A DNA stretch of 64,000 nucleotides from Ditibartonella apis (GTDB lineage Bacteria; Pseudomonadota; Alphaproteobacteria; Rhizobiales; Rhizobiaceae), in assembly GCF_001952075.1 (NCBI RefSeq), contig NZ_LXYU01000001.1, positions 620,001 to 684,000 on the forward strand, read 5' to 3'. Shown here piece by piece: positions 46,147 through 56,138 of the stretch. The position numbers were made by a program, and so were the translations under genes. Numbering within the stretch: position 1 is the first letter of the stretch; every line of letters begins with the position of its first letter. The notes beneath the pieces were generated by a model. It was given only the letters and a program-made list of their open reading frames with translations. It did no database searches and was not told the DNA's origin.

Positions 46147-47154
46147 ATGGCAGTACGTGTAGCAATCAACGGATTTGGACGTATTGGGCGTAATGTTGTG
46201 CGCGCAATCATTGAAAGCGGTCGCAAAGATATTGACATCGTTGCAGTTAACGATTTGGGGCCTGTTGAAACAAATGCCCATCTGTTGCGCTATGATTCAG
46301 TCCATGGACGTTTCCCTCATGAAGTAAAGGTATCGGGTGATACCATTGATGCCGGCCGCGGGCCGATCAAAGTTACGGCTGCTCGTGATCCTGAACAATT
46401 GCCATGGAAAGAACTTGGCATTGATATTGCGATGGAATGCACCGGCATTTTTACAGCCCGCGAAAAAGCTGCTGCCCATCTTGATGCAGGTGCCAAGCGT
46501 GTTATCGTTTCCGCACCGTCAAAAGGTGCTGACCTGACGGTTGTCTATGGCGTCAACCATGACAAGTTGACCAAAGAGCACAAGGTCATTTCGAACGGAT
46601 CCTGCACCACCAATTGCCTTGCTCCGGTTGCCCATGTCCTCAACAAAACTGTTGGCATTGAAAAGGGCTTCATGACGACTATTCACTCTTATACCGGCGA
46701 TCAACCGACATTGGATAAATTGCACAAAGACCTCTACCGCGCACGCGCTGCAGCTTTGTCGATGATTCCGACATCAACCGGTGCTGCCAAGGCAGTCGGT
46801 CTGGTCTTGCCGGAACTTGCCGGCAAGCTTGATGGCGTTGCTATCCGCGTTCCGACTCCGAATGTTTCGGTTGTCGACTTTACCTTTATTGCAAAGCGTC
46901 CGGTTACGCCGGAAGAAATCAATGAAGAAATCCGTGCTGCTGCAAATGGTCCCATGAAGGGCATCCTCGGCTATACCGATGAAAAGCTTGTCAGCCATGA
47001 TTTCAACCATGATCCACACTCTTCGATTTTCCATACCGAGCAAACAAGGGTTATGGATGGAACCTTCGTTCGCATTCTTTCATGGTATGACAACGAATGG
47101 GGCTTCTCTAACCGTATGGCGGATGTAGCTGTCGCATTTGCAAAGACCATCTGA
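46147..47154 (+). CDS. gap: Glyceraldehyde-3-phosphate dehydrogenase
   Basis: This 335-residue enzyme oxidises glyceraldehyde-3-phosphate to 1,3-bisphosphoglycerate. The Rossmann motif is '[14 protein letters not shown]'; the catalytic Cys153 is in '[12 protein letters not shown]', and His is in '[10 protein letters not shown]'. '[12 protein letters not shown]' closes the catalytic domain. The NAD ligand Asp at the end of strand 2 ('VAVNDLG') fits NAD preference. AAAGGGAGA precedes the ATG. It is in the tkt-gap-pgk-fba cluster. Confidence 0.97.
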   Translation: MAVRVAINGFGRIGRNVVRAIIESGRKDIDIVAVNDLGPVETNAHLLRYDSVHGRFPHEVKVSGDTIDAGRGPIKVTAARDPEQLPWKELGIDIAMECTGIFTAREKAAAHLDAGAKRVIVSAPSKGADLTVVYGVNHDKLTKEHKVISNGSCTTNCLAPVAHVLNKTVGIEKGFMTTIHSYTGDQPTLDKLHKDLYRARAAALSMIPTSTGAAKAVGLVLPELAGKLDGVAIRVPTPNVSVVDFTFIAKRPVTPEEINEEIRAAANGPMKGILGYTDEKLVSHDFNHDPHSSIFHTEQTRVMDGTFVRILSWYDNEWGFSNRMADVAVAFAKTI

Positions 47155-47161
47155 TGAAAGC

Positions 47162-47188
47162 AATTCGGGGGCGTGAAGCCCCCGAATT
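47162..47188 (+). terminator. Strong hairpin between gap and pgk
   Basis: AATTCGGGGGC and GCCCCCGAATT form a perfect 11-bp stem with a GTGAA loop, 7 nt after the gap stop. Only a short CGTTTG follows, so it is a poor intrinsic terminator; it may be an attenuator or 3'-end stabiliser for gap mRNA. Confidence 0.6.
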
Positions 47189-47303
47189 CGTTTGAAATGC
47201 GAGGCTTTGCCGAGCACTTGTTTTTAGCCTTGCTATGAAAAGTAAATGAGCGGACTGTTTGTGAAGAAGAACGGTCGTTTCTTGGAAAAATCTGGAGAAA
47301 AAT

Positions 47304-48494
47304 ATGGCTTTTCGCACCCTTGATGATGTTGATGTAAAATCGAAACGCGTTCTCTTGCGGGTCGATCTCAATGTGCCGGTCGCGGACGGGAAAGTAACCG
47401 ATACCACCCGTATCGAACGGGTAAGACCAACCATCACTGAATTGAGTAGAAAAGGTGCTAAAGTTATTTTGCTTGCCCATTTCGGGCGTCCGAAGGGCAA
47501 GATTGTTGCTGAATTTTCATTGAAGCAGATTGTGCCGACTGTGGAAAAGGTATTGGGCAAACCGGTTGCTTTTGCTGAAGATTGTATCGGCGAAAAGGCC
47601 AAGGCTGCTGTTGATACCCTGAAAGATGGCGATATTGTTCTTTTGGAAAATACACGCTTTCATGAAGGCGAAGAAAAGAACGATCCGGCATTTGTCAAAG
47701 CATTGGCTGAAAACGGCGATATTTACGTTAATGATGCATTTTCGGCTGCCCACCGTGCCCATGCGTCGACCGAAGGGCTTGCCCATGTTTTGCCAGCCTA
47801 TGCCGGTCGTTCAATGCAGATGGAACTCGAGGCACTGGAAAAAGGCCTTGGTCATCCTGCTCATCCGGTTGTCGCCATTGTTGGTGGCGCCAAAGTTTCG
47901 ACGAAAATCGATCTTCTGAACAATCTGATCGAAAAAGTAGATGCACTGATTATCGGTGGCGGTATGGCCAATACATTTCTTGCAGCCAAAGGAACAGGCG
48001 TTGGCAAATCGCTTTGTGAACATGAACTTGGTGAAACTGCCCGTTCTATTCTAACCAAAGCAAAAACCGAAAACTGTTCAATCATTTTGCCGGTTGATGC
48101 CATTGTTGCCGAAAGTTTTGAAGCAAATTCTCCCAACCATTCTTATGGCGTTGATTCAATTCCCGCCGATGGAATGATTCTTGATATTGGAGAAAAGTCT
48201 ATCGAACGCATCAATGCAGCCATTGACGATGCTGCAACACTGGTCTGGAATGGACCACTCGGAGCTTTCGAACTGCATCCTTTTGATGCCGGTACCGTCG
48301 CTGTTGCCAAGCGTGTTGCTGCACGCACAAAACAAAAGAAGCTCATTTCTATTGCCGGTGGTGGTGATACCGTTTCAGCTCTTCATCACGCCGGTGTTGC
48401 TTCCGATTTTACCTATATTTCGACGGCAGGTGGTGCCTTCCTCGAATGGATGGAAGGCAAGCCATTGCCCGGAATTGTCGCACTGGAAAAATAG
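47304..48494 (+). CDS. pgk: Phosphoglycerate kinase
   Basis: This 396-residue enzyme converts 1,3-bisphosphoglycerate and ADP to 3-phosphoglycerate and ATP. It has the N-terminal '[19 protein letters not shown]' substrate loop, 'HFGRPKGK', '[16 protein letters not shown]', '[16 protein letters not shown]' and the C-terminal 'GGGDTVSAL' nucleotide-binding segment followed by '[19 protein letters not shown]'. GGAG precedes the ATG. It is 149 nt after gap; a 7-bp hairpin (48553-48572) follows it before fba. Confidence 0.97.
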   Translation: MAFRTLDDVDVKSKRVLLRVDLNVPVADGKVTDTTRIERVRPTITELSRKGAKVILLAHFGRPKGKIVAEFSLKQIVPTVEKVLGKPVAFAEDCIGEKAKAAVDTLKDGDIVLLENTRFHEGEEKNDPAFVKALAENGDIYVNDAFSAAHRAHASTEGLAHVLPAYAGRSMQMELEALEKGLGHPAHPVVAIVGGAKVSTKIDLLNNLIEKVDALIIGGGMANTFLAAKGTGVGKSLCEHELGETARSILTKAKTENCSIILPVDAIVAESFEANSPNHSYGVDSIPADGMILDIGEKSIERINAAIDDAATLVWNGPLGAFELHPFDAGTVAVAKRVAARTKQKKLISIAGGGDTVSALHHAGVASDFTYISTAGGAFLEWMEGKPLPGIVALEK

Positions 48495-48626
48495 GTCGAG
48501 AGAGCGGGGGTTCTTTTCATGAGGAATTTTCCGCCTGCACACCAGAATATTCGAAACGGGGGTCACCGTTTCACTTTGCATGTAATGTTATTATTGTCTG
48601 GCTATTAAAAAAGAGGAGCCACCCCA

Positions 48627-49655
48627 ATGAGTGAACGTATTGAGGATATTGCAATTGCTATGACGGCAGGAGGAAAAGGTCTGCTTGCTGCTGATGAAAG
48701 CACCAGTACTATTAAAAAACGCTTTGACACGATCAAACTGGAATCGACCGAAGAAAACCGTCGCGATTATCGCGAAATGCTGTTTACGACCAAAGAAGCC
48801 ATGGAAAAATATATTTCCGGCGTCATTCTTTTTGACGAGACAATCCGCCAGAAGGCTTCTGATGGCCGCATGTTGACCGATATCATCAAAGCTGCCGGCT
48901 CAATTCCCGGTATCAAGGTTGACGAGGGAGCAAAGCCGCTTGCAGGCTTCCCCGACGAGACGATTACGGAAGGGCTTGATGGCTTACGCGGGCGTTTGAA
49001 AGAATATTATGAATTGGGTGCCCGTTTTGCAAAATGGCGCGGTGTCATTTCTATTGATAAGAGCAAATTGCCGAGCTGGGGTGCGGTTCGTCAGAACGCC
49101 CAGGCTTTGGCTCGCTATGCTGCACTTTGTCAGGAAGCACAGATTGTGCCGATCGTCGAACCAGAAATCCTTATGGATGGCAAGCCCGGCGACCATTCTA
49201 TCGATCGCTGTTATGAAGTGACAGAACATGTCTTGAGGACAGTTTTTGATGAGCTGTTTGCCGCCCGCGTCAAGATGGAAGGCATGATTTTGAAACCCAA
49301 TATGGTGATTGATGGCAAAAAAGCCCGTAAAGCCTCGGTTGAAGAAGTGGCGGAAAAAACCGTTCGGGTTTTGAAAACGACAGTTCCTGCTTCGGTTCCC
49401 GGAATTGCATTCCTTTCTGGAGGCCAGTCGGACGAAGAAGCAACAGCCCATCTTTCGGCAATCAACGCAATAGGCAATCTTCCTTGGAAAGTTACATTCT
49501 CTTACGGGCGCGCTCTTCAGGCTGCAGCGATCGAGGCATGGAGCGGCAAAAAGCAGAATGTTGCAGCCGGTCAACGTGCTTTTGCCCATCGTGCAAAGAT
49601 GAATTATCTGGCAGCACTCGGGAAATGGACACCAAAAGACGAAAAGGCAGCCTGA
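48627..49655 (+). CDS. fba: Class I fructose-bisphosphate aldolase
   Basis: This 342-residue Schiff-base (class I) aldolase cleaves fructose-1,6-bisphosphate. It resembles the eukaryotic-type class I enzyme: 'GKGLLAADESTSTIKKRF', 'YREMLFTT', 'GVILFDETIRQ', 'FAKWRGVISI', 'VPIVEPEILMDG', the Schiff-base lysine in 'EGMILKPNMVIDG' and 'GIAFLSGGQSDEEAT'. The class I form is known in rhizobia as fbaB. GAGGAGCC precedes the ATG. It ends the tkt-gap-pgk-fba cluster. Confidence 0.96.
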   Translation: MSERIEDIAIAMTAGGKGLLAADESTSTIKKRFDTIKLESTEENRRDYREMLFTTKEAMEKYISGVILFDETIRQKASDGRMLTDIIKAAGSIPGIKVDEGAKPLAGFPDETITEGLDGLRGRLKEYYELGARFAKWRGVISIDKSKLPSWGAVRQNAQALARYAALCQEAQIVPIVEPEILMDGKPGDHSIDRCYEVTEHVLRTVFDELFAARVKMEGMILKPNMVIDGKKARKASVEEVAEKTVRVLKTTVPASVPGIAFLSGGQSDEEATAHLSAINAIGNLPWKVTFSYGRALQAAAIEAWSGKKQNVAAGQRAFAHRAKMNYLAALGKWTPKDEKAA

Positions 49656-49684
49656 TTTTCTTGAAACCTTATTTTAAAGCGTTC

Positions 49685-49720
49685 GATAAAAGCCCGAAGC
49701 TACGGTTTCGGGCTTTTATC
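49685..49720 (+). terminator. Terminator of fba
   Basis: GATAAAAGCCCGAA and TTCGGGCTTTTATC form a perfect 14-bp stem with an 8-nt loop. The T run lies inside the 3' strand of the stem. It lies 30 nt after fba. Confidence 0.85.
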
Positions 49721-49788
49721 AGATTAAGTGTATCATATTTGTTACAGATTGTTTTTTAAAAAGCCGATACAACTCATATGACGATTAA

Positions 49789-49813
49789 AAACTTGAATAA
49801 CTTGTTCAAGTTT
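49789..49813. promoter_or_regulatory. Inverted repeat upstream of the porin gene
   Basis: AAACTTGAA and TTCAAGTTT form a 9-bp perfect inverted repeat around a 7-nt centre (TAACTTG). It lies about 135 nt before the porin start and could be an operator or an mRNA leader hairpin. The regulator is unknown. Confidence 0.35.
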
Positions 49814-49946
49814 GTATAGATGCACAACGTTATAGATTTGCCCGTTGCAATTTGCATGGACATGACGGGCGAGGGAACAGAAATGTCCATATCAATCAGT
49901 GGATTCTTGATGGATCGCAGTCGATAAGCAAATTTTCGGGGCAGTT

Positions 49947-51071
49947 ATGAAAAAAATTTTTCAAGTGTTACTGGTAACATCAGCAACTATCGGAATTGAA
50001 ACAACAGTGGCAAAGGCAGCAGATGTCGCCTTACCTGAAGCAGAGCCGGTTGAATATGTTCGTGTTTGTGATGCTTACGGAGAAGGATATTTCTATATCC
50101 CCGGAACAGATACATGTTTGAAACTTGGTGGTTTTGTCTATGCGCAGGCAAAAGGCGGAGATGATGTCTATGCCCGCTCGCGCAAAGATCGCGATATGAA
50201 AACATGGCGCGATGAAGTGCGTGCCCATTTGCTGGTTGCAACAGCATCCGAAACCGAGCTTGGAACCTTGAAAACCCATATCGAATTGCGTTCGGATTTT
50301 GATGATGGGTCGGATGCATCCTCTTCCGAATTGCGTTTCGGTTATATTGATCTTGGCGGTTTGCATATCGGTGTTGATGAATCGGCATTGAATACGTTCT
50401 TCGATTATTATGGCAACTTCATCAATGATGATGTTGTTCTGGGCGGTGCCTATCGTACCAATATGATCCAGTATCAACATTCATTTGCCAACGGTTTGAC
50501 TGCGTTGGTTTCGATTGAACAGGGCGGCGATGAGGATACCGACTTTAATGGAACGATAAAGGATTATACGCCGGACGTTATTGCCGGTTTGAAGTTCGAA
50601 CAAGGTTGGGGATCAATCACCGGTGCCGGTGCCTACGATGCCGTCAATGAAGCCTGGATTGGCAAGGCCAAAGTCAATCTGAAGATTACCGATGCATTCA
50701 ATCTATGGGTGATGGGTGCATATAAGGACCTCAAAGACACCTACTATGACGATATCGAAGATAAGGATTCAATCATCCGTGATGGTCATCGTGGTATTCG
50801 TGCGGTTGACAGTTTCTATGGTACATGGGGTGGAAAATGGGTTGGTTGGCTCGGCGCGTCTTATAAATTCACGCCGAAAACAACAGGTAACTTACAGTTG
50901 ACTTATGAAGGCGTAGGCAACACCTACACGGCTGCCAATGTTGCTTATGAAATGCTTCCCGGTCTTACCGTTATGCCTGAAGTCAACTATCGTAAATGGA
51001 ACGATGTCCATTCCGATTTGCATGATCAGGATGCTATTGGTGGAGCTATCCGGATCCAGCGTGATTTCTGA
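49947..51071 (+). CDS. Outer-membrane porin, Omp2 family
   Basis: This 374-residue beta-barrel porin of the alphaproteobacterial Omp2/PorA type has a signal peptide ending near 'TVAKA' (about residue 24). The family-typical 'VCDAYGEGYFYIPGTDTCLK' follows with its disulfide-forming cysteines. Alternating hydrophobic strands continue to a C-terminal 'GGAIRIQRDF', the aromatic end required for BAM recognition. It is likely a major surface protein for small-solute uptake. It has its own upstream inverted repeat and a strong terminator. Confidence 0.93.
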   Translation: MKKIFQVLLVTSATIGIETTVAKAADVALPEAEPVEYVRVCDAYGEGYFYIPGTDTCLKLGGFVYAQAKGGDDVYARSRKDRDMKTWRDEVRAHLLVATASETELGTLKTHIELRSDFDDGSDASSSELRFGYIDLGGLHIGVDESALNTFFDYYGNFINDDVVLGGAYRTNMIQYQHSFANGLTALVSIEQGGDEDTDFNGTIKDYTPDVIAGLKFEQGWGSITGAGAYDAVNEAWIGKAKVNLKITDAFNLWVMGAYKDLKDTYYDDIEDKDSIIRDGHRGIRAVDSFYGTWGGKWVGWLGASYKFTPKTTGNLQLTYEGVGNTYTAANVAYEMLPGLTVMPEVNYRKWNDVHSDLHDQDAIGGAIRIQRDF

Positions 51072-51090
51072 TTATTCGAAACGTTTTGAT

Positions 51091-51117
51091 AAAAGCCCCG
51101 AAAGGGGCTTTTTTTAT
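51091..51117 (+). terminator. Terminator of the porin gene
   Basis: AAAAGCCCC and GGGGCTTTT form a 9-bp stem with a GAAA tetraloop and run into TTTTTATTT. It lies 19 nt after the stop. Confidence 0.92.
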
Positions 51118-51852
51118 TTAAGAAGAATGATTTTGCTTGATGCCCGGTTATCAGGCGACAGGTATGACGGGCGAAGACCAATGCAGCCGGTATTTCAACC
51201 TTGGCATTCTGTTCCGCTGGTTTGTTTTATCCGGATTGTTATTTCCATAAAAAGAGCTAGAGGAGAAAGTAGGGTTTGACAACTGTTAGCAGCAATAACC
51301 GAAGGTAACATATGTGGTTATACGTGTTTGTTATAAAATGACGATCGAATATCAATAAGCTCAACGCAAATACGATTGACGATCAATATTATAGTTTAAA
51401 CCGACAAGGTCTTCGGGAATAATGGTTTTCACAACAAAAGAGCTGTCATTTGTTTTTAAACTCGCTCATCAAGAATTTTCAAAATAACGGCATTCGTTCA
51501 AAAGCGATTGGAACGAAAATGTCTTTGGAATATTTGCCTATCCCGATATTTGAATCGAGCGAGCAATAAAATTTCCAGCGGATAAGCTAGTTTGTTGAAT
51601 GTTCCGAATTGAACAGAATTTCAAGTGCAAATTGCCGACTGTAGAACGATTTTCACAATAATGGCGGACAAAATGAAATAACGCCTTTGTTGCGGGTTTG
51701 AAGAACTCATAGTTCAATTTTTTAACGATCTTGCACCGCAAGACATTAATCTTCGGAGAGATATTGGCATTCGGGAGAGGTGTAATGGGGTGTATGAGTG
51801 TGGACCCGTTTCAATGAAAAAGCCCTAACCGCATGAATCTAATTTTTAGGGA
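51118..51852. other. 0.73-kb non-coding stretch after the porin
   Basis: AT-rich sequence with no frame I can support; the longest is about 67 codons on the minus strand (51538-51741), without a recognisable domain. It may hold decayed sequence. Confidence 0.5.
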
Positions 51853-51894
51853 AAATAAAAAACGTCGGTCAGAGTAGGAAAACTCACGCCGATG
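51853..51894 (-). terminator. Terminator of the orphan binding-protein gene
   Basis: On the minus strand TCGG and GAG pair with CTC and CCGA around a 3x3 internal loop and an 8-nt loop. The sequence then runs into TTTTTTATTTT. It lies about 50 nt past the stop. Confidence 0.55.
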
Positions 51895-51942
51895 AATGTC
51901 TAATTAAAACTGATACCAAACCGAATTCAGTAATTCAGGATT

Positions 51943-52683
51943 TCAATGCGGATCAATGCCGAACCATTTTTTATAAATCGTCGCATAGGTACCATTGTCT
52001 TTCAGATGTTTGAGTGAAAGATTGTAACGTTCAAGCAATTGACTTCCTTGTGGGAAAGCCGCTCCATACGTTTGTTCTTCAATATCTGTGCCAACGGTTT
52101 TTACTTTGCCTTTGCCCGTGGTGGCGGCATAATGCAATACAGCCGGCGTATCAAACAACACAGCATCGACATTGCCTTCGGCAAGATCTTCATATGCTCC
52201 GTCTATTTCAGGAAATAACCGGCGTTGGGTGTTTGGCAAATGCTCGATCGCATAGGGAAAAGCGCTTGTCCCCATTTTTATGGCAAGGGTCTTTCCCTTT
52301 AAATCTTCAATAGATTTGATATTGCTATCATCGCGAACCAATAACATCAGGCCGCCTTCATAATATGGTTTGGAAAAATCGACAACGTTCGAGCGTGTTC
52401 TGGTAATAGTAAGCCCAGCCATGGCGACATCAATCTGCCCGATATGCACATCCGACATAATTGTCGAGAAATCCATAGGCGTGATTTTGTATTTGACACC
52501 CATGTCATTGGCAATCGCTTGCCATAGTTCAACATCGAAACCTACAAGTTTTCCATCTTGCATAAAGCTGAAAGGAATATGATTATTATCAGTTGCAAAT
52601 CGGATTTCTTGAGCTTCCGCAAGCCTCACAAAGCTTAAAGTTGCCAATAAAATGACAACTCTAAACATAAATTTGATAATCAT
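51943..52683 (-). CDS. Amino-acid ABC transporter substrate-binding protein (GlnH-like), orphan
   Basis: This 246-residue periplasmic binding protein (family 3 SBP) has a signal peptide ending near 'LAEAQ'. The mature N terminus 'EIRFATDNNHIPFSFMQDGKL' (in part) and 'VGFDVELWQAIANDMG' is GlnH-like. 'MAGLTITRTRSNVVDFSKPYY' carries the ligand Arg and Asp pattern of polar amino-acid binders. ATG 52683 is preferred (AGGGGGTGG just upstream) over 52698. No permease or ATPase is adjacent, so it either works with a transporter encoded elsewhere or is a stand-alone sensor. Confidence 0.92.
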   Translation of the reverse strand: MIIKFMFRVVILLATLSFVRLAEAQEIRFATDNNHIPFSFMQDGKLVGFDVELWQAIANDMGVKYKITPMDFSTIMSDVHIGQIDVAMAGLTITRTRSNVVDFSKPYYEGGLMLLVRDDSNIKSIEDLKGKTLAIKMGTSAFPYAIEHLPNTQRRLFPEIDGAYEDLAEGNVDAVLFDTPAVLHYAATTGKGKVKTVGTDIEEQTYGAAFPQGSQLLERYNLSLKHLKDNGTYATIYKKWFGIDPH

Positions 52684-52923
52684 TAGCCACCCCCTCATTC
52701 ACGAATCTATTTAAAGTGTTCGAAAAGTACGCCTTTGCTTCTAAAGAATTTTTCAACATTAAAGTTTCACAGTATAGAAACGGAAACGAACAAAAATCTA
52801 CATCAACAAACATTAAGATTATACTTATACCCTTAAAAAACTAACACCTTAAAACGCCTTGCTCGCATCCTGAAACCGGTTCAATGTCCTTATCACACGC
52901 TAAATGTTATGTCCCGATTAAAA

Positions 52924-53379
52924 TTATTTGTCCATTGTGGTGTTTTCCCAACTTTCGATAAACTCGTCCGGTATGCGAGTCGGCCGACCTTCGGAATTGA
53001 CCAAAGCCAATTGAACATCTGCAGAGACAAGTAATAGGTCGTTGCGAATAATTTCCTGCGCCATGACAATTCGTGCGCCTGTCACTTTTGTTATCTTCGT
53101 CCGTATATCAAGTATATCGTCAAAGCGGGCAGATTTATGGTAGTTGACGGCTATTTTATGTACAACCCAACCTAATTTTTCGTTTTCTTCGGTGTCGTGC
53201 GGTTGTTGGTGTTGAGCCCTGTTCAATCTTATAAATTCCGATCTCCCACGTTCAAAAAATTCCAGATAACGGGCATGGTAGACGACGCCGGTAAAATCGG
53301 TATCAGCATAATAAACACGGGCGAAAAGATGGTGTACATTACCGATAAATTCGCCACAAAAAGGAACATTCTCAATCAT
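52924..53379 (-). CDS. ybgC: YbgC-family acyl-CoA thioesterase (Tol-Pal associated)
   Basis: This 151-residue hot-dog-fold thioesterase has '[28 protein letters not shown]' (in parts), with the catalytic Asp in '[12 protein letters not shown]'. It is the usual first gene of tol-pal operons; tolQ is not downstream here, since the gene ends at 52924 and the orphan SBP follows after 240 nt. ATG 53379 is preferred to TTG 53391; its start overlaps the ruvB end by 8 nt, so it is the last gene of a ruvC-ruvA-ruvB-ybgC run, an order known in Hyphomicrobiales. Confidence 0.92.
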   Translation of the reverse strand: MIENVPFCGEFIGNVHHLFARVYYADTDFTGVVYHARYLEFFERGRSEFIRLNRAQHQQPHDTEENEKLGWVVHKIAVNYHKSARFDDILDIRTKITKVTGARIVMAQEIIRNDLLLVSADVQLALVNSEGRPTRIPDEFIESWENTTMDK

Positions 53380-54415
53380 CAGATTCGCCAAAAAGGTTTG
53401 CTTGCATTTGGTCTGCAGACTTCGGGGGATTTAACCCCATATGCGTCCACGCTTTTGCCGTCATTATTCTTCCCCTCGGTGTTCGTTGAATAAAACCTTG
53501 CTGGATCAGATAAGGTTCAATGATATCTTCGATCGCATCACGAGGTTCGGATAAGCCGGCAGCTATTGTTTCAATTCCGACCGGTCCGCCGCCGAAATTT
53601 TCGGCAATCATTCCAAGATAGCGCCTGTCGAGTTGGTCGAGGCCGAGCTGGTCGACTTCTAGACGCAACAAAGCCTTGTTGGCAATGTCTCTGTCTATTG
53701 TGCTCGCTCCCGCAACAGAGGCAAAATCCCTGACGCGACGCAAAAGACGGCCGGCAATACGCGGTGTTCCGCGTGCACGACGTGCAATTTCTCTTGCGCC
53801 ATCTTCGGCAATCGGCATTTGCAAAATATGGGCGTTGCGTTTGACAATATGTTCAAGCTCTTCGACCGTGTAAAAATTGAGTCTGATCGGAATACCAAAA
53901 CGATCACGCAAGGGTGTTGTCAGCAATCCAAGTCTCGTCGTTGCTGCAACAAGGGTAAATTTTGAAAGATCAATTTTGACAGAACGTGCGGCAGGCCCTT
54001 CACCGATAATAAGATCAAGCTGGAAATCTTCCATGGCAGGATAGAGGATTTCTTCAACGGCGGGACTTAACCGATGAATTTCATCGATAAAAAGAACATC
54101 GCGTTCCTCAAGATTTGTTAAAAGCGCGGCAAGGTCGCCAGCCTTGGCAATAACCGGCCCCGAAGTCGAATGGAAATTGACACCAAGTTCTTTGGCCATA
54201 ATTTGCGCGAGCGTTGTTTTCCCGAGGCCGGGGGGGCCGACGAACAGAACGTGATCCAAAGCTTCATTACGACTTTTTGCTGCTTCGATAAAAACCTTCA
54301 GATTTGCCCGTGCAACTTCCTGACCGACAAAATCATCAAGACATTGCGGGCGTAGCGAAACATCGCCATCTTCATCGCGTTTATCCGCCGTAATCAGGCG
54401 TTCGTTGTTTTCCAT
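53372..54415 (-). CDS. ruvB: Holliday junction branch-migration ATPase RuvB
   Basis: This 347-residue AAA+ motor drives branch migration with RuvA. Walker A is 'GPPGLGKT' (60-67), Walker B 'DEIH' (111-114), followed by the sensor segment '[20 protein letters not shown]' and a C-terminal winged helix with '[15 protein letters not shown]'. Length and motifs are normal. It is 9 nt after ruvA in the ruvCAB operon. Confidence 0.97.
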   Translation of the reverse strand: MENNERLITADKRDEDGDVSLRPQCLDDFVGQEVARANLKVFIEAAKSRNEALDHVLFVGPPGLGKTTLAQIMAKELGVNFHSTSGPVIAKAGDLAALLTNLEERDVLFIDEIHRLSPAVEEILYPAMEDFQLDLIIGEGPAARSVKIDLSKFTLVAATTRLGLLTTPLRDRFGIPIRLNFYTVEELEHIVKRNAHILQMPIAEDGAREIARRARGTPRIAGRLLRRVRDFASVAGASTIDRDIANKALLRLEVDQLGLDQLDRRYLGMIAENFGGGPVGIETIAAGLSEPRDAIEDIIEPYLIQQGFIQRTPRGRIMTAKAWTHMGLNPPKSADQMQANLFGESDD

Positions 54416-54424
54416 GCCGCCAGT

Positions 54425-55039
54425 TTACCTTGAAAGTTCTTTTAAACCAAGCCGTATCAGTTTGGCTGAATCGGCATCGTTGCCAGCCTCACGTAACGCG
54501 CTCGCAATTGCATTTGCAGCCTGATCGCGCGAATAGCCAAGATTTTCCAATGCCGACACCGCATCCGATATTGCTTGAGAGGCGCTTCCTTCGCCAATTT
54601 CCTGTTTCAGTGCTATGTTCTTGTCATTGCCGCTGAATTCGGGAACCTTGTTCTTAAGTTCACTGACAATGCGTTCGGCAACTTTCTTACCAATCCCCGG
54701 TGCGCGGCAGATCATTGCAATGTCTTTGAGCGCAATTGCATTGCCAATTTCAGCCGGTGATAATGTACCAACCAGTGCAAGCGCGACCTTTGCACCAACA
54801 CCCTGAACTGTTTGTAAAAGTGCAAACCATTGTTTTTCGGCTTTTGTTGTAAAGCCGAAAAGCTTGATGGCATCTTCCCGCACTTGTGTTTCAATAAAGA
54901 GTGTCACGGGCTCGCCAATTTTAGGCAGGCTTCCCAGAACGCGGGGACTTGCGAAGACAATATAGCCGACGCCATTCACATCGACGATCAGATGATCAGT
55001 GTTGATTTCGTCAACTATGCCTTTCAGTTTTCCAATCAT
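54425..55039 (-). CDS. ruvA: Holliday junction DNA-binding protein RuvA
   Basis: This 204-residue protein forms the tetrameric Holliday-junction clamp. Domain I begins '[26 protein letters not shown]'; the helix-hairpin-helix region has '[16 protein letters not shown]' and '[19 protein letters not shown]'; the C-terminal RuvB-binding domain has '[17 protein letters not shown]'. It overlaps ruvC by ATGA and precedes ruvB by 9 nt. Confidence 0.97.
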   Translation of the reverse strand: MIGKLKGIVDEINTDHLIVDVNGVGYIVFASPRVLGSLPKIGEPVTLFIETQVREDAIKLFGFTTKAEKQWFALLQTVQGVGAKVALALVGTLSPAEIGNAIALKDIAMICRAPGIGKKVAERIVSELKNKVPEFSGNDKNIALKQEIGEGSASQAISDAVSALENLGYSRDQAANAIASALREAGNDADSAKLIRLGLKELSR

Positions 55040-55545
55040 GCCAAGGCTTTCAAACGGTTTTCAAGGCTGTTGCGATTATGGGCGTGGCAAATTGCAATAG
55101 CGAGAGCGTCAGCTGCGTCACTTGAATCGAAATTGGCTCGCGGCATCAAAACTTTCACCATCATATGGATTTGCTGCTTTTCGCCGTGCCCCACACCGAT
55201 AACCGCTTTTTTTATCGAATTCGGCGCATATTCGGCAACCGGCAAACCAGCCTGTGCCGGCGCCAATAATGCAATGCCACGGGCTTGCCCGAGTTTCAAT
55301 GTGGCTGTCGCGTCCTTGTTGACAAAAGTTTGCTCGACAGCTGCTTCTTCGGGCATATAGGAATGGATAATTTCCGAGAGCCCGTCATAAAGCGTCGATA
55401 ATCTTGCTGCCAAGCTCAACCGGTCATCCGACCGGATTGTGCCGGATGTGATAAACTTCAAACTGTTTCCCGCAGTTTCTATGACGCCATATCCTGTCCG
55501 TCTTAGACCGGGATCTATACCAATAATACGAATCGCTTCTGCCAT
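55036..55545 (-). CDS. ruvC: Holliday junction resolvase RuvC
   Basis: This 169-residue endonuclease cuts Holliday junctions. The RNase H-like fold has the catalytic Asp in '[17 protein letters not shown]', Glu in '[11 protein letters not shown]' and the C-terminal Asp pair in '[16 protein letters not shown]'. ATG 55545 is preferred to TTG 55551. It is first gene of ruvCAB. A near-match to the LexA box (55590-55604) lies about 45 nt upstream, which would fit SOS control. Confidence 0.96.
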   Translation of the reverse strand: MAEAIRIIGIDPGLRRTGYGVIETAGNSLKFITSGTIRSDDRLSLAARLSTLYDGLSEIIHSYMPEEAAVEQTFVNKDATATLKLGQARGIALLAPAQAGLPVAEYAPNSIKKAVIGVGHGEKQQIHMMVKVLMPRANFDSSDAADALAIAICHAHNRNSLENRLKALA

Positions 55546-55589
55546 AACCAATGCATAAAAGTTTTCACTTCGTTTTTGTAGCAGAATGT

Positions 55590-55604
55590 GAACAAAAAGG
55601 AAAC
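55590..55604 (-). promoter_or_regulatory. Near-LexA box upstream of ruvCAB
   Basis: On the minus strand this reads GTTTCCTTTTTGTTC, one base from the GTTC-N7-GTTC alphaproteobacterial SOS box. ruvCAB is SOS-controlled in several bacteria, so the position is plausible, but one mismatch makes chance likely. Confidence 0.3.
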
Positions 55605-55619
55605 AAAATGAAAAGCTGG

Positions 55620-56138
55620 TTAATTATGCTGAAAGGCCGCTTTGATCCGGTCTATTTGTTTGCTCACCGGATTGGTGGAGCCATTCTGTCCGCTCATAAC
55701 GCCTTCAACATCGTGGTCCATATGGCGCACACGTTCTTCTATGCGTAGTGACAGTTCTACCAGCTTCTTGAATTTTTCCGGAAGTTCTTGAAAATGTGCA
55801 TTTTCTCCGATCAGCGAAGGAGTGTCGAGACAGACTTTTGCTTTTTCCTGTGCAATCTGTTCTTTGGACATTTCTTTTTCGCGTGCCGCCCGAAACAATA
55901 ACAACCAGGAAGCCACCTGCATAAGGCGTGTGCTCATGCGCATGGCTTCGGCTGCATAAAGTGATGAAGCCTCGCCTGAGAGAGTGCGTGAAGCGATTTT
56001 ACCTTCGCCGTCGATATAGGCAGCTGTTTGTTCGATTAATGACATTCCCTCATCATAAAGGTGGGAAAATGCATTATCGAATGCTCCATGCTCGAACATG
56101 ACAATCATGTTGTCGTTATGAGAATTTTGCGGTTGCAA
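55620..56138 (-). CDS. rcdA: RcdA-family protein (DUF1465), CtrA-degradation adaptor
   Basis: This protein of about 172 residues matches DUF1465, the family of Caulobacter RcdA, an adaptor that helps ClpXP destroy the cell-cycle regulator CtrA. The helical core has '[20 protein letters not shown]', '[24 protein letters not shown]' (in part) and '[23 protein letters not shown]'. The start is uncertain: TTG 56138 has GGAG 8 nt upstream, while ATG 56108 lies in frame. It is 74 nt upstream of ruvC on the same strand. Confidence 0.88.
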   Translation of the reverse strand: MQPQNSHNDNMIVMFEHGAFDNAFSHLYDEGMSLIEQTAAYIDGEGKIASRTLSGEASSLYAAEAMRMSTRLMQVASWLLLFRAAREKEMSKEQIAQEKAKVCLDTPSLIGENAHFQELPEKFKKLVELSLRIEERVRHMDHDVEGVMSGQNGSTNPVSKQIDRIKAAFQHN

